From Planctomycetota bacterium (GTDB lineage: Bacteria; Planctomycetota; Phycisphaerae; WQYP01): a DNA stretch of 64,000 nt. The position numbers were made by a program, and so were the translations under genes. The first letter of the stretch is position 1. Every line of letters begins with the position of its first letter. The notes beneath the pieces are model-generated. The model was given only the letters and a program-made list of their open reading frames with translations. It was not told the DNA's origin and did no database searches. Shown one piece after another: positions 27,901 through 37,025 of the stretch. The DNA lies in NCBI GenBank assembly GCA_021827645.1, contig JAKAVA010000001.1, positions 16,610-80,609 of the forward strand, written 5' to 3'.

Positions 27901-30900
27901 GCTTACCGGAACAGACTCACTCTCCGATAACAGCTCCTTGGGTATTCATCTTCCAGATTCCATCAGCGGAACTTCCTCGCAACTGACTATTACTGAAAAC
28001 GGAACGAGCAATGTTAATTTTGGTGGAAGCGTCACGGCTGCATCTCTATCCGTTACCGGCAATTCAGTTTTTGGCGCCGGTGCGACGACATTTTCCACAG
28101 CGCAGGCGATGACCTTCGGCAATATTACACTGGGAGCTGGGACGACCCTGACGGATACCGGTACATCGGGAAGCGGAATCACGCTCGGCACAGTTAATGG
28201 CAGCGCCGAGCCGCTCTCACTGAGCACCTCCGGTTCAAGCATCGATCTCAACGGCAATATTTCAGGCGTAGCAAATCTGCTGGCCCAGGGCCCCACGATA
28301 CTCGGCTCCGGAGTTACCTCCGTTAACACTTCCGATGGACAAAACTATGCAACTTCTCTGCAGATCAATGGATCACCGACCCTTACAGACACCAGTTCCG
28401 CAGGCATTTCGATCGCCCAGATCGTCAACAGTGCGTCGGCCAATCTGGCGATCGATGAAACCGGCAGCGGAGCAGTGACGATTCCGACGACGGCCACCAA
28501 TCCCGCTGCGAACTCAACCCATTTGGCGTCGTTGACCGTGACCGGATCGACCTTGTTCAACGGCAATGGCTCCATCATAACCACCGCAGGGCAGACGTAT
28601 GCTGGTCCGATTACCCTCGCTACCGGCCAAAACGTCACGCTGCAGGATGGCAGTTCGCATGGCCTCTCCGTCGGCCTCCTCAATGGATCATCCAGCAGCG
28701 GCCTGACGATCAATGAAACCGGCTCTGGACCGGTGAACCTGAATAACCTCATAGGCTCATTTATTCTTTCTTTCCCCCCTGTACCGCACGCTCCGCCGCT
28801 CGGCTCACTGGCTGTCACCGCATCCGGCGGCGGGCCCATTGATATCTCAACATCGTCGATCAATGTCGGGACACTCTCCCTTTCCAGTAACGATCCCGTC
28901 GCGGGGCCCATTGCCAATCTGAGCGGCACAACGATTAACATTTTCGCCGCTCAACAGAGCTACACCGCCGACGGTTCCGGCGCGTATCTCAATTTCAAAA
29001 ATGATCATATCGAACTTCTTGGCACCGGCTTCGCATCGCCCGCAACGTCCATTTCGCTCACGCAATCCCGCGCCATCACCGATGCGGATATTCCGATATT
29101 TTCATCCGCTGCGCTCTCTCTCAATTCCCTGAGTGGTAATGTCGTGCTTAATGGCGGCACCGACATACCACAGTCGACGGCGTTGAGCGTAACATCCGCG
29201 GAAGGATATGTAACGCTGGGCGCATTGAGTCCCACAAGTGTGCTGAGTCTCAACGCCAATGCGCAAACATCCATCAATATCGATCAGTCGGTCACAACCA
29301 CCGATGGACAGCGATATGTGTTGTCGGGAACCTCCGGCAGCATCAATATCTCGGACTCGCCGATAACCCTTACTGATGGGAGCGCCAGTGGGATCGCGCT
29401 TAACGGGCCCGTCACCGCATCCGGCACTTACTCGGCACTGACACTTACGGAAACCGGTTCCGGTGCGGTTTCAATTGCCAACAATGTTGGCACGTCGACC
29501 GCGCCATTCCAAAATTTTGCAGCAAGTTCGCCCACGGGCGGGATCGTCATCGGCAATACAGTCGGCAGTTCGGCCATCTTTACCTCCGGCGCACAGACCT
29601 ATACCGGTGCCGTTTCACTCGTCGGTTCTGCGGCCCTGAGTGCTGCGCCAGGAGCCGTAACCTTTAATAATGCGGTTACGACCGGAAGCAACAATCTCTC
29701 GGTCAGCGCGTCAAGCATCAATCTCGTCGGTGGCAGCGTTAGCGGCACCGGCAACCAGAGCTACACGGGGCAGATCAACATCAATACCCCCACTGCGCTT
29801 TCTGGCGATGCAATCCTCCTTGACGGTAAGCTTACCTCCGGTAATTCATCCAACCTAGATATCTCTGCAGCGGGGAACCTGACATTTGAAAATGGTGGCG
29901 AACAGTTTGTGTCAGGTGGCTTGGGTACGCTGACCGCTGATGCGGGGGGCCAGGTTACTTTGGCAGGTAATCTTTCCGCTGACACGCTGAACTTTACCAG
30001 CTCTGATAATGCTGCCGGGGCGATTACCGCCTCAGCCGCCAATCCGATTTATCTGGCGGCAAACACGCAGAGTTACGCGACGACCGCACCCAGTGGGACT
30101 GTGTCTCTGCGTGGCAGCAATGTCTTTCTTACTGGCTATCCGGCGCGGCCGCAATTCAATGGTTTCAGCTTTGAATATATCAATAACTTCCCCCTTCATT
30201 TTTCCGTCAGCCAGGCATCCTCGATTTCCGATGCCAATCTGCCTACCGTCGGCCAGTTTATCACGGCAACAACGTCGATCTTTTCGCCCGGCAGCCCATC
30301 CATCGCGTCCGTCTCTTCGCTCAACCAGATGCCGTACAGCATCGCCTATACCGGCGCCTCGAGTCCAACGTCTCCCGTCATTTCTCTTACCGGCCAGAAC
30401 GATCTGACCGATTCAGACCTGTCCATCTCCGCCCCCGGCAGTGAAATATCGCTCGGTTCTTCGGGTCAGACGATTAATCTCGGATCGCTGTCGATCAACG
30501 GTATTGTTAACCTTGCCGGCACCATCGTAACCAGCGGCACATCCACCAATTCCCAATCCTACACCGGAACACTCATTCTCAATGGCGGGCAGGTGCTGCT
30601 CGATAACTCCGGATCCGGAACCGTCAGCATCGATGCGCAGATTACCCCCGGTACCTCCTCCGATCTGGTTGTCCAAGATACCGGCGGGGGCGTAATTAAT
30701 TTTCTCAACGCAGTCGGTTCGCAAAGCACACCATTGGGCTCGCTCATCGTGAACGCCACCAACGGCTCAACGCTCGATATTTCCGGGGGGAGTGTCGTCA
30801 CCAGCGAAGGCCAAAAATATTCCGGTAATCTGGAACTTGGAGCCGACACCATTCTTACAGATCTTGGAAATGCCGGGTCAACCGGCATCGACATGACCGG

Positions 30901-33148
30901 TCCTCTCTCCGGTTCCCCATACAACCTTACCCTTAAGGCATCAAACGTCCCGATGAATCTCGGCGCGCCCGGTAATACCTTCTCCGTCAATCAGCTCACC
31001 GTGCAGGCTCTCGGCGGCCTGAACCTGAACGGCGGTACCATCCAGACCAGCGGGGGACAGAACTACACCGGCACGCTGACCGTAACCGCACCAACCACTC
31101 TTGCCGATTCCTCCGGTAATTCATTGTCGCTTCCCGATATTACCGGCCCGTCAATTCTCACCATCACCGCACCGTCTGATTCCGTCAATCTGACGGTTCC
31201 AGTCAATCCGGCCGGTATTAATATCTCCGGTCGAAATATCTCGCTTCCCGCCGGAGATGCCACCTCCACCTCGCTGGGCCAGACGTTGACGGGCCCCATC
31301 GCTCTGCGCGGAAACACGACACTCAGCGATACCGGCGCTGCGGGCAGCACTGGCATCCAACTGCTCGGTAGCATTACGGCACCGACCGATTCGCTTTCGC
31401 TCAATCAGGGAGGCGGTGCCTTGGCGGTGATCGGCGCCGGGCCGTCATCAACGTTTAATCTCCAGGGCCTTAATATCCTCCAAGGGAATATCCTTTCACA
31501 GCTTGGTACGCTGGTACTTAATAATCCTATTAATAATGCCGGCGATCTGACGCTGCTCAACTCGCTCCTCTACACCAACGACGGCGGAACCCTGATCCTG
31601 GCTGGCAACATCGATCTCCGCAACGGCAGCACACTCACCGCCGAATCCGCCACCGGGCCTTTTGCGGCCGATGTTGTCTCGAACGCCACCATCGGTTCGA
31701 TCTCGGATGTCGGCAATGTCATCATGGAGGGAGATAATTTAACGATCAATGGGAGCATTCGCGCTACCGGAGAAGTTTTGCTTCAAGATAACAATCAACT
31801 CGCAATCGGTCCCTTCGGTATCACCAATGCGGATTTCCGACCGACATCGCTGCTGGCCATTAACAATAATATCTCCGGCGGCGATGTGCTGCTTAATCCC
31901 GATTCTCCGGTTGTGCCCGGCCTCGGCCCCGAAGTGCCGGATGCCGCCACCATCGTCTCCACCACCGGTTCTACGGTGAATATTGCCGGCGGCGTTGTCG
32001 CCATGGGGCGTGAACAGAAGTGGACGAGTCTCGGCAGCCTGAATTTCAGCGGGTCAACCGTCTCGCTTGGGGATCTGAATGTTCTGGATAACCTTACCGT
32101 AATGGCACCAACCATCAATATGCTCACCCGCAGCTTCGGATCGCTGCTGACGCCGCAGGGACTTCATACCAATTCCGCAACCAAGCCGGATGGTGTCGAT
32201 GTGGTGGCCGGTAACATCAATTTTTCATCCATGCCGATTCCGTTGCCAGCCGCGGCTCCGGGCGGTCCGCCGTATCCACAATTTGCCACACCCACCGGGG
32301 GTGGTTCGGTTCCCGGCTACACCATTCATGTGTTCGGGCTCAATACAGGCGGCTTGACGGCATCCACACTCTATTCGACGGTTCTGACACCGGGAGTTAT
32401 TTCCTCCCAGAAATACTATCTTGATCTGCAGGCATCCGGACCGGTGACCACCAACGTGTCCGATTCCTTTACCGATTTTGCGGTACCGCAGATACCGCAG
32501 GTCGTGACGACGATCACCCTCTCGTCCTCCCAGCGGGCCGTACTCCGGGCCGCCGGAATTAATGCCCGCAATCCATCGCTCGCGGATCTGCTTGCGCTGA
32601 GTGATGGCCGCGTGGTATTTAATGACATTCCACGTTCCGACGGGCTGATCCTGGAACATCCTTCGCTCATCGACTACTACGTCACAACCGCCCGCCTGCC
32701 TTATCATCGCACGCTGGCATTTATTGCGCTCTACAGGAAAGTCTTCCTCACACCGGTAAAAAATCCGCGAACCGGGTTGCCCGTGCGCAGTAAAAACGGC
32801 GCCATCGAATATCGATCATTGAGAACTGCCATTCATCTGCAATTCCGGCAGGCTTGGGCGCACTACACAGCATTCGCCCGAAAGCAACCTCACGCCCGAC
32901 TGACCGCAACTGGATTTCGAAATTATCTGCTGCATGCGCCGGGCGAAAAAGCCGTCGCGCAGGAGGTGCGCCGCCTCTCCGCTCTGATCTATCAGGCGTA
33001 CCAGCTCGGGTTGAGCCCCAAGGCACTGCGCCTTTCCGCCGGAACCATCCTTGCGGAACTCAATCCGGAAGCACTCTCCAGCCGTCAATTTGAACGCGTC
33101 ATACTCGGCCCGCGTATCAGGCTGCTCGCACGTCGAAGTCAAAATTGA
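24989..33148 (+). CDS. Giant TpsA exoprotein (filamentous haemagglutinin-like) with C-terminal helical domain
   Basis: 2719 residues. Signal peptide LMICATAAALCLDGALVRAA. The TPS secretion domain (about residues 45-300) shows INYRQFNIPAGQAVDFIQ, GVVYLVNPAGVMFGPDS (NPNG-type motif, here NPAG) and SVVNVGDLYAAAGHIS. The central 2200 residues are Ser/Thr/Gly-rich, Cys-poor beta-helix with degenerate repeats built on GQ-x-Y-(T/S)-G-x-(I/L), e.g. GQNYTGTLTVTAPTTLAD and GQKYSGNLELGADTIL. From about residue 2504 to the end the sequence changes to a basic, Ala/Leu/Arg-rich helical domain (LSSSQRAVLRAAGINARNPS...). No TpsA protease-cleavage or toxin motif was recognised there. The start ATG 24989 has GGGAGAAAG just upstream. 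Probably surface adhesin or biofilm factor. Confidence 0.88.
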   Translation: MQRSTSRRANTTGRVNIRMNRQRLMICATAAALCLDGALVRAAGPITVANVAAGAAGFARVGNTTIIHAANNTIINYRQFNIPAGQAVDFIQPNASSRVLNRVITDVPSQIDGTLRANGVVYLVNPAGVMFGPDSVVNVGDLYAAAGHISNSNFLAGADHFTDISGTVANYGSINAGAVSLLGESVINAGIINAPHGTIVLASAKDVYLTRIGGLITAKLSDAAAEAGKSASSASTPAPRAEQALRQSDQLVCAGSALALGIMNSGQLHAAQITAQAVGKNSSAVISGTLDASTDQAGHRGGSISIQAAHIAVGYAVSGDKTLSSASTHISADGPAGGGTILIGAEPDDSSPSGYMDAAQTDRISGTTIIDASATSSGSGGFIDTSGQELAIAAGAQIIGNGAGGGSQGVWQLDPLSVNIDGNATSSGMTSTTRSGTLTISSPSSGTGSYDVNVGTINTSLANGTSVAVSSAGYLTLESAIDPNIGSTRAESLTLTGQTVDIESPIDPTGNSSTLSVALTSTAGAVTINSGIGLSSSPVEALNVQATGGAINLGADVYTSGSAGQVYNGSINITGAAITLADTSTGNIILGSSGDGLVNATANPTTLTINSRGGYIADNTSMASNSRKLSTNWSAGGHSSSGAAVAFNAPILTDGGYLNVTSAGSGGLTVTGLAGTGSSTPAALISTGGGNATFTSNGGSIHFTGGTGGATAGGVAVDTGAGNLAINITSGTPAVTIQGGQGGTGTLSSGGAGAYVGGNFTIGSSTSPAGAVTISGGSGGAASGGIAGVGGAALVDPTGAITMYFSGASAIQFGSVGGSSGASGGDAIQTTSSNLHFNPSNSSVLTFANNASATPFVTTGSFTFNSGGSLNLSNGIQTAAGLSLLSPVTLASNVSLADDSAVGISLAGATTTGQSLSVTENGSGNIALSGNFGTSANLLSGFTAAPTGGTITLNGAAITSSGGITLGGPIALTGTDSLSDNSSLGIHLPDSISGTSSQLTITENGTSNVNFGGSVTAASLSVTGNSVFGAGATTFSTAQAMTFGNITLGAGTTLTDTGTSGSGITLGTVNGSAEPLSLSTSGSSIDLNGNISGVANLLAQGPTILGSGVTSVNTSDGQNYATSLQINGSPTLTDTSSAGISIAQIVNSASANLAIDETGSGAVTIPTTATNPAANSTHLASLTVTGSTLFNGNGSIITTAGQTYAGPITLATGQNVTLQDGSSHGLSVGLLNGSSSSGLTINETGSGPVNLNNLIGSFILSFPPVPHAPPLGSLAVTASGGGPIDISTSSINVGTLSLSSNDPVAGPIANLSGTTINIFAAQQSYTADGSGAYLNFKNDHIELLGTGFASPATSISLTQSRAITDADIPIFSSAALSLNSLSGNVVLNGGTDIPQSTALSVTSAEGYVTLGALSPTSVLSLNANAQTSINIDQSVTTTDGQRYVLSGTSGSINISDSPITLTDGSASGIALNGPVTASGTYSALTLTETGSGAVSIANNVGTSTAPFQNFAASSPTGGIVIGNTVGSSAIFTSGAQTYTGAVSLVGSAALSAAPGAVTFNNAVTTGSNNLSVSASSINLVGGSVSGTGNQSYTGQININTPTALSGDAILLDGKLTSGNSSNLDISAAGNLTFENGGEQFVSGGLGTLTADAGGQVTLAGNLSADTLNFTSSDNAAGAITASAANPIYLAANTQSYATTAPSGTVSLRGSNVFLTGYPARPQFNGFSFEYINNFPLHFSVSQASSISDANLPTVGQFITATTSIFSPGSPSIASVSSLNQMPYSIAYTGASSPTSPVISLTGQNDLTDSDLSISAPGSEISLGSSGQTINLGSLSINGIVNLAGTIVTSGTSTNSQSYTGTLILNGGQVLLDNSGSGTVSIDAQITPGTSSDLVVQDTGGGVINFLNAVGSQSTPLGSLIVNATNGSTLDISGGSVVTSEGQKYSGNLELGADTILTDLGNAGSTGIDMTGPLSGSPYNLTLKASNVPMNLGAPGNTFSVNQLTVQALGGLNLNGGTIQTSGGQNYTGTLTVTAPTTLADSSGNSLSLPDITGPSILTITAPSDSVNLTVPVNPAGINISGRNISLPAGDATSTSLGQTLTGPIALRGNTTLSDTGAAGSTGIQLLGSITAPTDSLSLNQGGGALAVIGAGPSSTFNLQGLNILQGNILSQLGTLVLNNPINNAGDLTLLNSLLYTNDGGTLILAGNIDLRNGSTLTAESATGPFAADVVSNATIGSISDVGNVIMEGDNLTINGSIRATGEVLLQDNNQLAIGPFGITNADFRPTSLLAINNNISGGDVLLNPDSPVVPGLGPEVPDAATIVSTTGSTVNIAGGVVAMGREQKWTSLGSLNFSGSTVSLGDLNVLDNLTVMAPTINMLTRSFGSLLTPQGLHTNSATKPDGVDVVAGNINFSSMPIPLPAAAPGGPPYPQFATPTGGGSVPGYTIHVFGLNTGGLTASTLYSTVLTPGVISSQKYYLDLQASGPVTTNVSDSFTDFAVPQIPQVVTTITLSSSQRAVLRAAGINARNPSLADLLALSDGRVVFNDIPRSDGLILEHPSLIDYYVTTARLPYHRTLAFIALYRKVFLTPVKNPRTGLPVRSKNGAIEYRSLRTAIHLQFRQAWAHYTAFARKQPHARLTATGFRNYLLHAPGEKAVAQEVRRLSALIYQAYQLGLSPKALRLSAGTILAELNPEALSSRQFERVILGPRIRLLARRSQN

Positions 33149-33214
33149 CGCTTCTCAGGACGCCAATGTCATGCGGTGTGTTGATCGCTGTGCACGCACG
33201 CTTCGCCGTCCGAA

Positions 33215-34021
33215 TCAAATTCCCGCGAGTTGCTGTATTAAAATGTCAATCGGCGTCTGCACGCACGTGAAAATCGGCGTGTCGCGCAGGGTAAAGCGAC
33301 TCCCCTCGGTTTCCCGAAGTTCCTGAACCAGATCGAGGAAATCGCCCGGTTGATCGGTTTCAAACGCGACCACAAATTCCTGATCGTCCATTCCAAAACT
33401 GTAGGTGGTATTGAGCTTCACCGACGGATACTTGTTCCCCACCATGATATGCTCATCCATCACGCCTTGCCGCGTCTGCTTGCTCAGCAGGTACCAATCC
33501 CGCGTTTTAACAAAAGGGTACACAAAATTATATTTTCGCTTGCCCGGCACGATGGTCGTGCGCGTATCGTCGTGGGCGGGATCTATCTTGTCGACATACG
33601 TACTGCGTTTGCTCTGCGCAAGATAGCTGTAGGGTGTGATCAAATAGCCGCCGATCGGCAGACGATTAATCGCCGCCGAAAAATGCTGCAGTTGATCCAG
33701 ATCGTAGCTGATTTTCCAGAACATGATATCCACATCCGGGCGGGTTCCCACGCAACTGTACACCAGTAGCAGCATCTTCGCTGGGTCATTGGACCGCACC
33801 AGTGTGGCAAGATCGTGAAGCTGCTGTTTTTGAATCTGGGGCTCAAGGCGCCGAAATTCGGGCATCAATTTGTAAAAGCTGAACGAGATAAATTGCCGGG
33901 CGGTTGCGGCCTGGTGTGGTGTCGATGGATGGGCGGCAACGGCCGGGGTTGCTCCGCGCGCGGGGGGGGGAGTAGTGGGGCGTTCCTGATTCTCCGCAGC
34001 GGTGGTGGCTGTATGCGTCAT
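33215..34021 (-). CDS. Chlorite dismutase family protein, HemQ-like (coproheme decarboxylase)
   Basis: 268 residues. A Thr/Pro/Ala-rich N-terminal tail of about 42 residues precedes the fold (QFISFSFYKLMPEFRRL). The catalytic Tyr168 lies in FVYPFVKTRDWYLLS and the proximal haem ligand His191 in VMDEHIMVGNKYPSV; the spacing of 23 residues matches the short-loop actinobacterial HemQ type. The C-terminal FVVAFETDQPGDFLDLVQEL is typical of the family. HemQ converts coproporphyrin haem to haem b. The start has GGAG six bases upstream. No other haem genes are in the window. It converges with tpsA and is followed by 66 bp of nothing recognisable. Confidence 0.85.
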   Translation of the reverse strand: MTHTATTAAENQERPTTPPPARGATPAVAAHPSTPHQAATARQFISFSFYKLMPEFRRLEPQIQKQQLHDLATLVRSNDPAKMLLLVYSCVGTRPDVDIMFWKISYDLDQLQHFSAAINRLPIGGYLITPYSYLAQSKRSTYVDKIDPAHDDTRTTIVPGKRKYNFVYPFVKTRDWYLLSKQTRQGVMDEHIMVGNKYPSVKLNTTYSFGMDDQEFVVAFETDQPGDFLDLVQELRETEGSRFTLRDTPIFTCVQTPIDILIQQLAGI

Positions 34022-34170
34022 ACTCCATGATCTCCTATATCATTCAACAGTCTACATAGTCTGCCCTGAATATCATACGCGCAATGCAGGTTGGTTTCTT
34101 CTCCGGCGGGCAGCAACGGTCGCGCCATCCGCAAATCGTCATTCTCGCGATTCGACGCTACCATCATCTT

Positions 34171-35409
34171 CTACTGTTTCTTTTCAGATTGGTTCACAAG
34201 CCTGCGTGCGGCGGATAGCGCTTCGGCTCTATCCGCAAATGCATTCTCAAGTTGAAGATCGTAGAGGTCATGGAGCCAACGCTTGAAGTCCGGTCCCGGA
34301 CGGGCGCCCATGTCAATCAGGTCTTCCCCGCTGATCAGCGGCTCCGGGCTCACACCCTCTTTTTCCAACTCCGCCATATATCCGCGCAATGCGACATCGT
34401 CGTAAACAGAAAAATAAAGCTCTCTCAGTGCCGCAAAACGTCTATCGGCCATGATTCGCTTTACCGCACTGCGCTTCAGTGTCTTCCAGCAAGCAAGCTC
34501 CCGCATACGATCGGATATCCAACTCACCGCGCTCAGCTCATCATTGCTCAGCATGAACTGATTCCGCAATTTCGGCCAGAACGTCGCCCCTGGCCCATCG
34601 CCGATTGATAAATCGTGGGCCAATGCTGCGAGATAAACCTCGAACCGAGATTTCGGCGGCAGTTTGCGAGTCCAGCCATTCTGCAAAGCACCGTGCACAT
34701 CCATCCGTCTGATATCGTCCGGCCAGATGTCGCCAAGCAATTCCGCATCCGCCAGTAGCACGACGCCGCGCAGCGGGTTTGAAGACGCCAGCACACCCTT
34801 GAATTCCAACCCGACCCGTTCCCGGCTGATCAACTTGATCTGTTCATGTCGCCGCCGAATCGCTGCGAATGTATTCGTCTCAATATCAAAACTGAATCGC
34901 GCGGCAAATCGGATGGCACGCATCATTCGCAGGTGATCCTCTCCGAACCGACTTTCCGGATCACCAATCGCCCGGATCATCCGTGCTGCGACATCGGCTT
35001 GTCCACCGACGTAATCAATGAGTTCCTCGCGGATCGGATCAAAAAACATTCCATTGATGGTGAAATCACGTCGCTGTGCATCGGCTTGCGGTGTGGCAAA
35101 TTCGACGCTCTCCGGGCGTCTTCCATCGCGATAAAGGCCGTCTGTGCGGAACGTCGCCACCTCCGTGGCATAATGATGGCGGTGGACAATAATCACACCA
35201 AATGCCGCTCCTACCAATTGACTGTGCGGAAAGAGCTTTCGTATTTCATCGGGCTTGGCACTGGTGGCAATGTCGTAATCCTTCGGCTCAATTCCCAGAA
35301 GTTGATCACGAACGCACCCTCCCGCCCAAAACGCCTGAAAACCGTGCGTTTGCAGTCGGTGGGTAATCTCCATCGCACATTGTCGTTTTGTAGCGGGTAC
35401 ATTCGCCAT
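34171..35409 (-). CDS. tRNA nucleotidyltransferase (CCA-adding)/poly(A) polymerase family
   Basis: 412 residues, class II nucleotidyltransferase. Head domain shows FWAGGCVRDQLLG, then KDYDIATSA carrying the catalytic DxD, TFRTDGLYRDGRRPESVEF with the RRD-type motif at QRRDFTINGMFFDP, and the neck motif EDHLRMMRAIRFAARFSF. Both are hallmarks of CCA-adding or poly(A) polymerase enzymes; they are hard to tell apart by eye. Start ATG 35409 has GGAGAA upstream. The C-terminal arm is not well conserved. Alone on its strand, upstream of hemQ by 150 bp. Confidence 0.88.
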   Translation of the reverse strand: MANVPATKRQCAMEITHRLQTHGFQAFWAGGCVRDQLLGIEPKDYDIATSAKPDEIRKLFPHSQLVGAAFGVIIVHRHHYATEVATFRTDGLYRDGRRPESVEFATPQADAQRRDFTINGMFFDPIREELIDYVGGQADVAARMIRAIGDPESRFGEDHLRMMRAIRFAARFSFDIETNTFAAIRRRHEQIKLISRERVGLEFKGVLASSNPLRGVVLLADAELLGDIWPDDIRRMDVHGALQNGWTRKLPPKSRFEVYLAALAHDLSIGDGPGATFWPKLRNQFMLSNDELSAVSWISDRMRELACWKTLKRSAVKRIMADRRFAALRELYFSVYDDVALRGYMAELEKEGVSPEPLISGEDLIDMGARPGPDFKRWLHDLYDLQLENAFADRAEALSAARRLVNQSEKKQ

Positions 35410-35568
35410 CGCAATTCTCCATTCTAATCGAACTTTCCAGCTTGGGCGGTAGATGAAGCATCCACTCTGCATTAAGATTGCCGTTTTCCGGTTGCCGTGG
35501 AAGTCGGCAACCCCATGGTGAGCTTGGCTGCTCTGAATTGAATAGAGCCGTCAGCGATGGAGGCATTC

Positions 35569-36948
35569 ATGTTTAACAAGCTCTTCAAGGCTTATGACGT
35601 CCGGAGCACTTATCCTGATCCGCTCAATGAAGATGCCGCTTGGAAAATCGGCTACGCGACGGCCACGTTTTTAACCAAAAACATCCCGTCAAATTTAGCG
35701 GGTGATCCGCAGTACCGGCGACTCGTGGTCGGCCGCGACATGCGGCCCAGCAGTCCGTCGCTTTCGTCGGCCCTTATCGACGGCATCCGCACGGCAGGCG
35801 TATCGGTGTTGGACGTCGGTATGATCGATACATCGATGATCTACTTTGCTGTCAACGACGTTAAATGTTGTGGCGGAATTCAAACTACTGCATCGCATAA
35901 CCCCGCGCATTACAACGGCTTCAAAATCAGCGGTCTCAAGGCCAAACCGATCGGCGAATCCACCGGCCTGAAAGATATCCAGGCCATGTGCGAAGGGTTA
36001 ACTGCCCGTCCGGCGCCGGGCACCATGGGCGAGCTGATCAAAACAGATCTGACCGACGGCTATCGGAAGCATGTGCTTAAATTTCTCAATCTGAAACGCC
36101 CGCTGCATGTGGCCATCGACGGCAGCAACGGAATGGCGGGGAAATTTATTCCTGAAATCTTCGCAGGTGCCCCCGGTCTGAAAATATCATCCATCAACAT
36201 GGAAATCACGGGTTCGTTTGTTCATGAACCCAATCCGCTTGTCGATGCCAATTTAAGGCAGTTACAGGAATTGGTTCTCTCCGCGGGTGCGGATCTGGGC
36301 GTCTGTTTCGACGGTGACGCTGATCGCTGCATCTTTGTCGATGAACAGGGGAGAATTATCCGGTGTGACATCGTAACCGCGCTTCTGGCATCTCATTTTC
36401 TCCGCAGTAATCCGGGAGCAGCGGTGGTCTATGATCTTCGCTCCAGCCGGACCGTTAAGGAAGAAATTGAAAATGCCGGTGGCATAGCCGTGCGCGAGCG
36501 TGTCGGCCATGCATTCATGAAAAAGACACTCGCCGAACGGCAGGGGGTATTTGGTGGTGAACTCTCAGGGCATTTCTATTTCCGGGATAATTTCAACTGC
36601 GACAGCGGTGCGATTGCCTTTGCCTGCATGCTATCGGTGCTAAGCGGACGCGATGAGCCCGTCAGTCAAGTGCTCAAGCCATTGCTGCGCTGGCATGACA
36701 GTGGTGAGATTAATTTTGAAGTCGCCGATAAGGATGGAACCATATCTCGTCTCGCCGAGCGGTATGCCGATGCGCAGATCGATTATCTGGATGGAATCAC
36801 GGTGCAATATGACACCTGGTGGTTCAATGTACGTAAAAGCAACACCGAGCCCCTGCTCCGGCTGAACTTGGAGGCCGGCACTCAGGACTTACTCAGGAAA
36901 AAACTTGATGAGCTGAGTCGGCAAATTGGGAAGCCGGTTTCGCACTGA
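35569..36948 (+). CDS. Phosphomannomutase/phosphoglucomutase
   Basis: 459 residues, alpha-D-phosphohexomutase superfamily. Motifs in order: FKAYDVRSTYPDPLN at the N-terminus, VVGRDMRPSSPSLS, the phosphoserine loop TTASHNPAHYNGFK (Ser of TASHNP), the metal-binding loop GVCFDGDADRCIF, GVFGGELSGHFYF sugar-binding GEMSGH-type loop, and the C-terminal NVRKSNTEPLLRLNLE phosphate-binding loop. It interconverts hexose 6- and 1-phosphates for polysaccharide precursors. Start ATG 35569 has TGGAGGC upstream. Confidence 0.92.
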   Translation: MFNKLFKAYDVRSTYPDPLNEDAAWKIGYATATFLTKNIPSNLAGDPQYRRLVVGRDMRPSSPSLSSALIDGIRTAGVSVLDVGMIDTSMIYFAVNDVKCCGGIQTTASHNPAHYNGFKISGLKAKPIGESTGLKDIQAMCEGLTARPAPGTMGELIKTDLTDGYRKHVLKFLNLKRPLHVAIDGSNGMAGKFIPEIFAGAPGLKISSINMEITGSFVHEPNPLVDANLRQLQELVLSAGADLGVCFDGDADRCIFVDEQGRIIRCDIVTALLASHFLRSNPGAAVVYDLRSSRTVKEEIENAGGIAVRERVGHAFMKKTLAERQGVFGGELSGHFYFRDNFNCDSGAIAFACMLSVLSGRDEPVSQVLKPLLRWHDSGEINFEVADKDGTISRLAERYADAQIDYLDGITVQYDTWWFNVRKSNTEPLLRLNLEAGTQDLLRKKLDELSRQIGKPVSH

Positions 36949-37025
36949 TCACCGGTCTGTGACGTACGTAATGCGTGGCCGCCAAAGTATCGGCTTGGAT
37001 ATCTTAGGTTTTTTAAGGTGCAAGG

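Noticed and set aside
24998..32707. Many open frames on the minus strand opposite tpsA (up to 306 residues)
   Set aside because: They mirror a Ser/Thr/Gly-rich repetitive gene, have no recognisable domain or ribosome binding site, and the plus-strand frame is 2719 codons long with clear TPS motifs.
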